Made by a program: the position numbers and the translations under genes
Assembly: GCA_017302755.1 (NCBI GenBank)
Contig: JAFLCR010000121.1
Location: 1 to 7,145 of the forward strand
Direction of reading: 5' to 3'
Origin: Alphaproteobacteria bacterium
Lineage (GTDB): Bacteria > Pseudomonadota > Alphaproteobacteria > Rickettsiales > JAFLCR01
Length of the DNA stretch: 7,145 nucleotides
Shown here: piece by piece, positions 6,136-7,145 of the stretch
How positions within the stretch are numbered: position 1 is the stretch's first letter
Layout: every line of letters begins with the position of its first letter
The notes under the pieces: model-generated
The model's database searches: none
What the model saw: the letters and a program-made list of their open reading frames with translations, nothing else
What the model was told of the DNA's origin: nothing

Positions 6136-7089
6136 TTCCAGCCCTCCGCCACCCGCTCCGCCTGGCCCGCATCGCCTACGTGCTCTCGCGCCACGACGCA
6201 CTCTTTCCCTTGGAGGCGTTGGGCGTCGCCCCCTACCTCACCCTGCCGCTGCGCTGTATCCGCCGCCGCAGCACGCTGCGTCCCGGCCAGCGCCTGGCGC
6301 GCGCGCTCGAATCGCTTGGCCCCACCTTCGTCAAGCTTGGCCAGGCACTTTCCGTGCGCTCCGATTTGATGGGCGAGGAAGTCTCCGCCGATCTCGGCCA
6401 GCTGCAGGACCGCCTCCCTCCCTTTCCCGCTGCGCAAGCGCGCGCGATCCTCGAAACCGAGCTCGGGCCCATTCCGGATTTCTTCTCCTCCTTCGACGAC
6501 ACCCCCACCGCCGCCGGCTCGATCGCGCAGGTGCATCGCGCCGCGAGATCGTGACGGCAAGCCCGTCGCCGTGAAAATCCTGCGTCCCGGCATCGACGCT
6601 GCCTTCGCGCAGGATCTCTCGCTGCTCTTCTGGCTCGCCGAGCGCATCGAGCACATGCGCCCCGACCTGCGCCGCCTCAAGCCCCGCGAGGTGATCGAAA
6701 CCCTAGCCGATACCGTGCGCGCCGAGCTTGACCTGCGCTTCGAAGCCGCCGCCGCCGAAGAGTTCTCTTCCTCGTCATCCCGGGGCACGCCGCATGGCGT
6801 GAACCCGGGATCCAGGATAAACATATCGCGCAGCGATGCGTCTTCTGAATCTCTTTCTTCGCCGGCCGTGGACTGGCTTCGCACGTCAGCCCGCATCCTC
6901 ACCCTTTCCTGGGTGCAGGGCATTGCGCTCAACCAACTCGATGCCATCGACGCCGCGAACATCGACCGAGAAATCCTTCTGCGCCACATCGCCGAAGGCT
7001 TCTTCCGCCAGGTTTTCGAGCACGGCTATTTCCACGCCGACCTGCACCCGCACAGGTTTCTTGGCTTAATTCAATTTTCAGCTATTTAA
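6132..7089 (+). pseudogene. ubiB: UbiB-family atypical kinase/ATPase, frameshifted and cut off in the catalytic loop
   Basis: UbiB is a membrane-associated atypical kinase-fold ATPase needed for ubiquinone biosynthesis. GTG at 6132 (overlapping the ubiE stop as GTGA) starts MIPALRHPLRLARIAY. The family KxGQ motif FVKLGQALSVRSDLM lies at 66-80 and the Ala-rich nucleotide loop TAAGSIAQVHRA at 126-137. A stop then appears at 6552-6554. The next frame resumes as RDGKPVAVKILRPGID, holding the invariant Lys, and continues through ELDLRFEAAAAEEF, PAVDWLRTSARILTLSWVQG and GYFHADLHP. A 2-nt loss (or 1-nt gain) near 6540-6550 explains the shift. After HADLHP (ending 7050) the expected GN and the later DFG region are absent; unrelated sequence continues to a stop at 7087-7089. 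A palindromic insert lies in frame around 6771-6840. As written the gene is inactive. Confidence 0.88.
6771..6815. repeat. Palindromic repeat inserted in frame within ubiB
   Basis: Arms TCCCGGGGCACGCC (6778-6791) and GGCGTGAACCCGGGA (6796-6810) pair over 13 bp around GCAT with one small internal mismatch. The flanks CTCGTCA and TCCAG resemble a class of dispersed repeat (CGTCATCCC...GGGATCCAG) that I recall from many alphaproteobacteria. A second short palindrome, ATCGC-GCA-GCGAT (6825-6837), follows. UbiB relatives usually have about a dozen residues between the AAAAxE and PAVDW blocks; here there are about 31. Confidence 0.7.
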
Positions 7090-7145
7090 CAGGAAAACCA
7101 GCCCATTTTAGGCAATTTCCTAGTTGGACGGCTTCGCCAAGTCCG
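7051..7145. mobile_element. Foreign AT-rich segment interrupting ubiB, possibly the end of an insertion sequence
   Basis: Homology to UbiB stops abruptly after 7050, and the following 95 bases are much more AT-rich than the rest of ubiB. On the minus strand a frame open from the window edge ends at a TAG (7084-7082), about 31 bases from the junction, and reads LGEAVQLGNCLKWAGFPVK at its end. That spacing is typical of a transposase C-terminus near an IS end. I do not recognise the family, and no inverted repeat or target duplication can be checked because the other end is not in the window. A small hairpin GGACGGC-TTC-GCC-AA-GTCC lies at 7126-7144. A chimeric assembly joint is an equal alternative. 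Confidence 0.35.

Noticed and set aside
6114..6989. A 291-codon minus-strand frame opposite ubiB
   Set aside because: UbiB motifs on the plus strand explain the codon structure. The antisense frame is a shadow.

Overview
This window reads as a chromosomal core region of an alphaproteobacterium with a GC-rich genome. The order ubiB-ubiE-mutM-rpsT-dnaA-dnaN-recF is a familiar alphaproteobacterial arrangement around dnaA. The protein motifs (alphaproteobacterial-type DnaA and DnaN, a rhodanese with a CRTGGRS loop, MutM starting MPELPEVETL) fit that placement. I cannot name the genus from sequence alone.

Layout. The left 5.27 kb is coded on the minus strand. In transcription order it holds mutM (5267-4452), a 431-bp intergenic stretch with an AT-rich core and one perfect DnaA box (candidate origin), rpsT (4020-3786, broken), a rhodanese (3749-3222), an unrecognised 70-residue ORF that overlaps dnaA by ATGA (3157-2945), dnaA (2948-1509), dnaN (1472-312) and the 5' part of recF (312 to beyond base 1), which overlaps the dnaN stop as TAATG. 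The right part is on the plus strand: ubiE (5332-6135), then ubiB (6132 onward), overlapped by GTGA. mutM and ubiE diverge from a 64-bp spacer.

Functions. dnaA, dnaN and recF supply replication initiation, the sliding clamp and gap or fork repair. mutM removes oxidised guanine. ubiE and ubiB belong to the quinone (ubiquinone) pathway.

Most notable. Three genes (recF, ubiE, ubiB) each carry a strong palindromic element inside the coding region, in frame, where the protein family normally has no such segment. This looks like the in-frame insertion behaviour known for Rickettsia palindromic elements, although the sequences are not recognisably the same family. Two genes are damaged. rpsT lacks about 32 nt and is frameshifted. 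ubiB has a frameshift near codon 138 and is cut off inside its catalytic HADxHPGN motif at about 7050, where compositionally different DNA begins that may be the end of an insertion sequence. Whether these lesions are real decay or assembly errors cannot be decided from the sequence.
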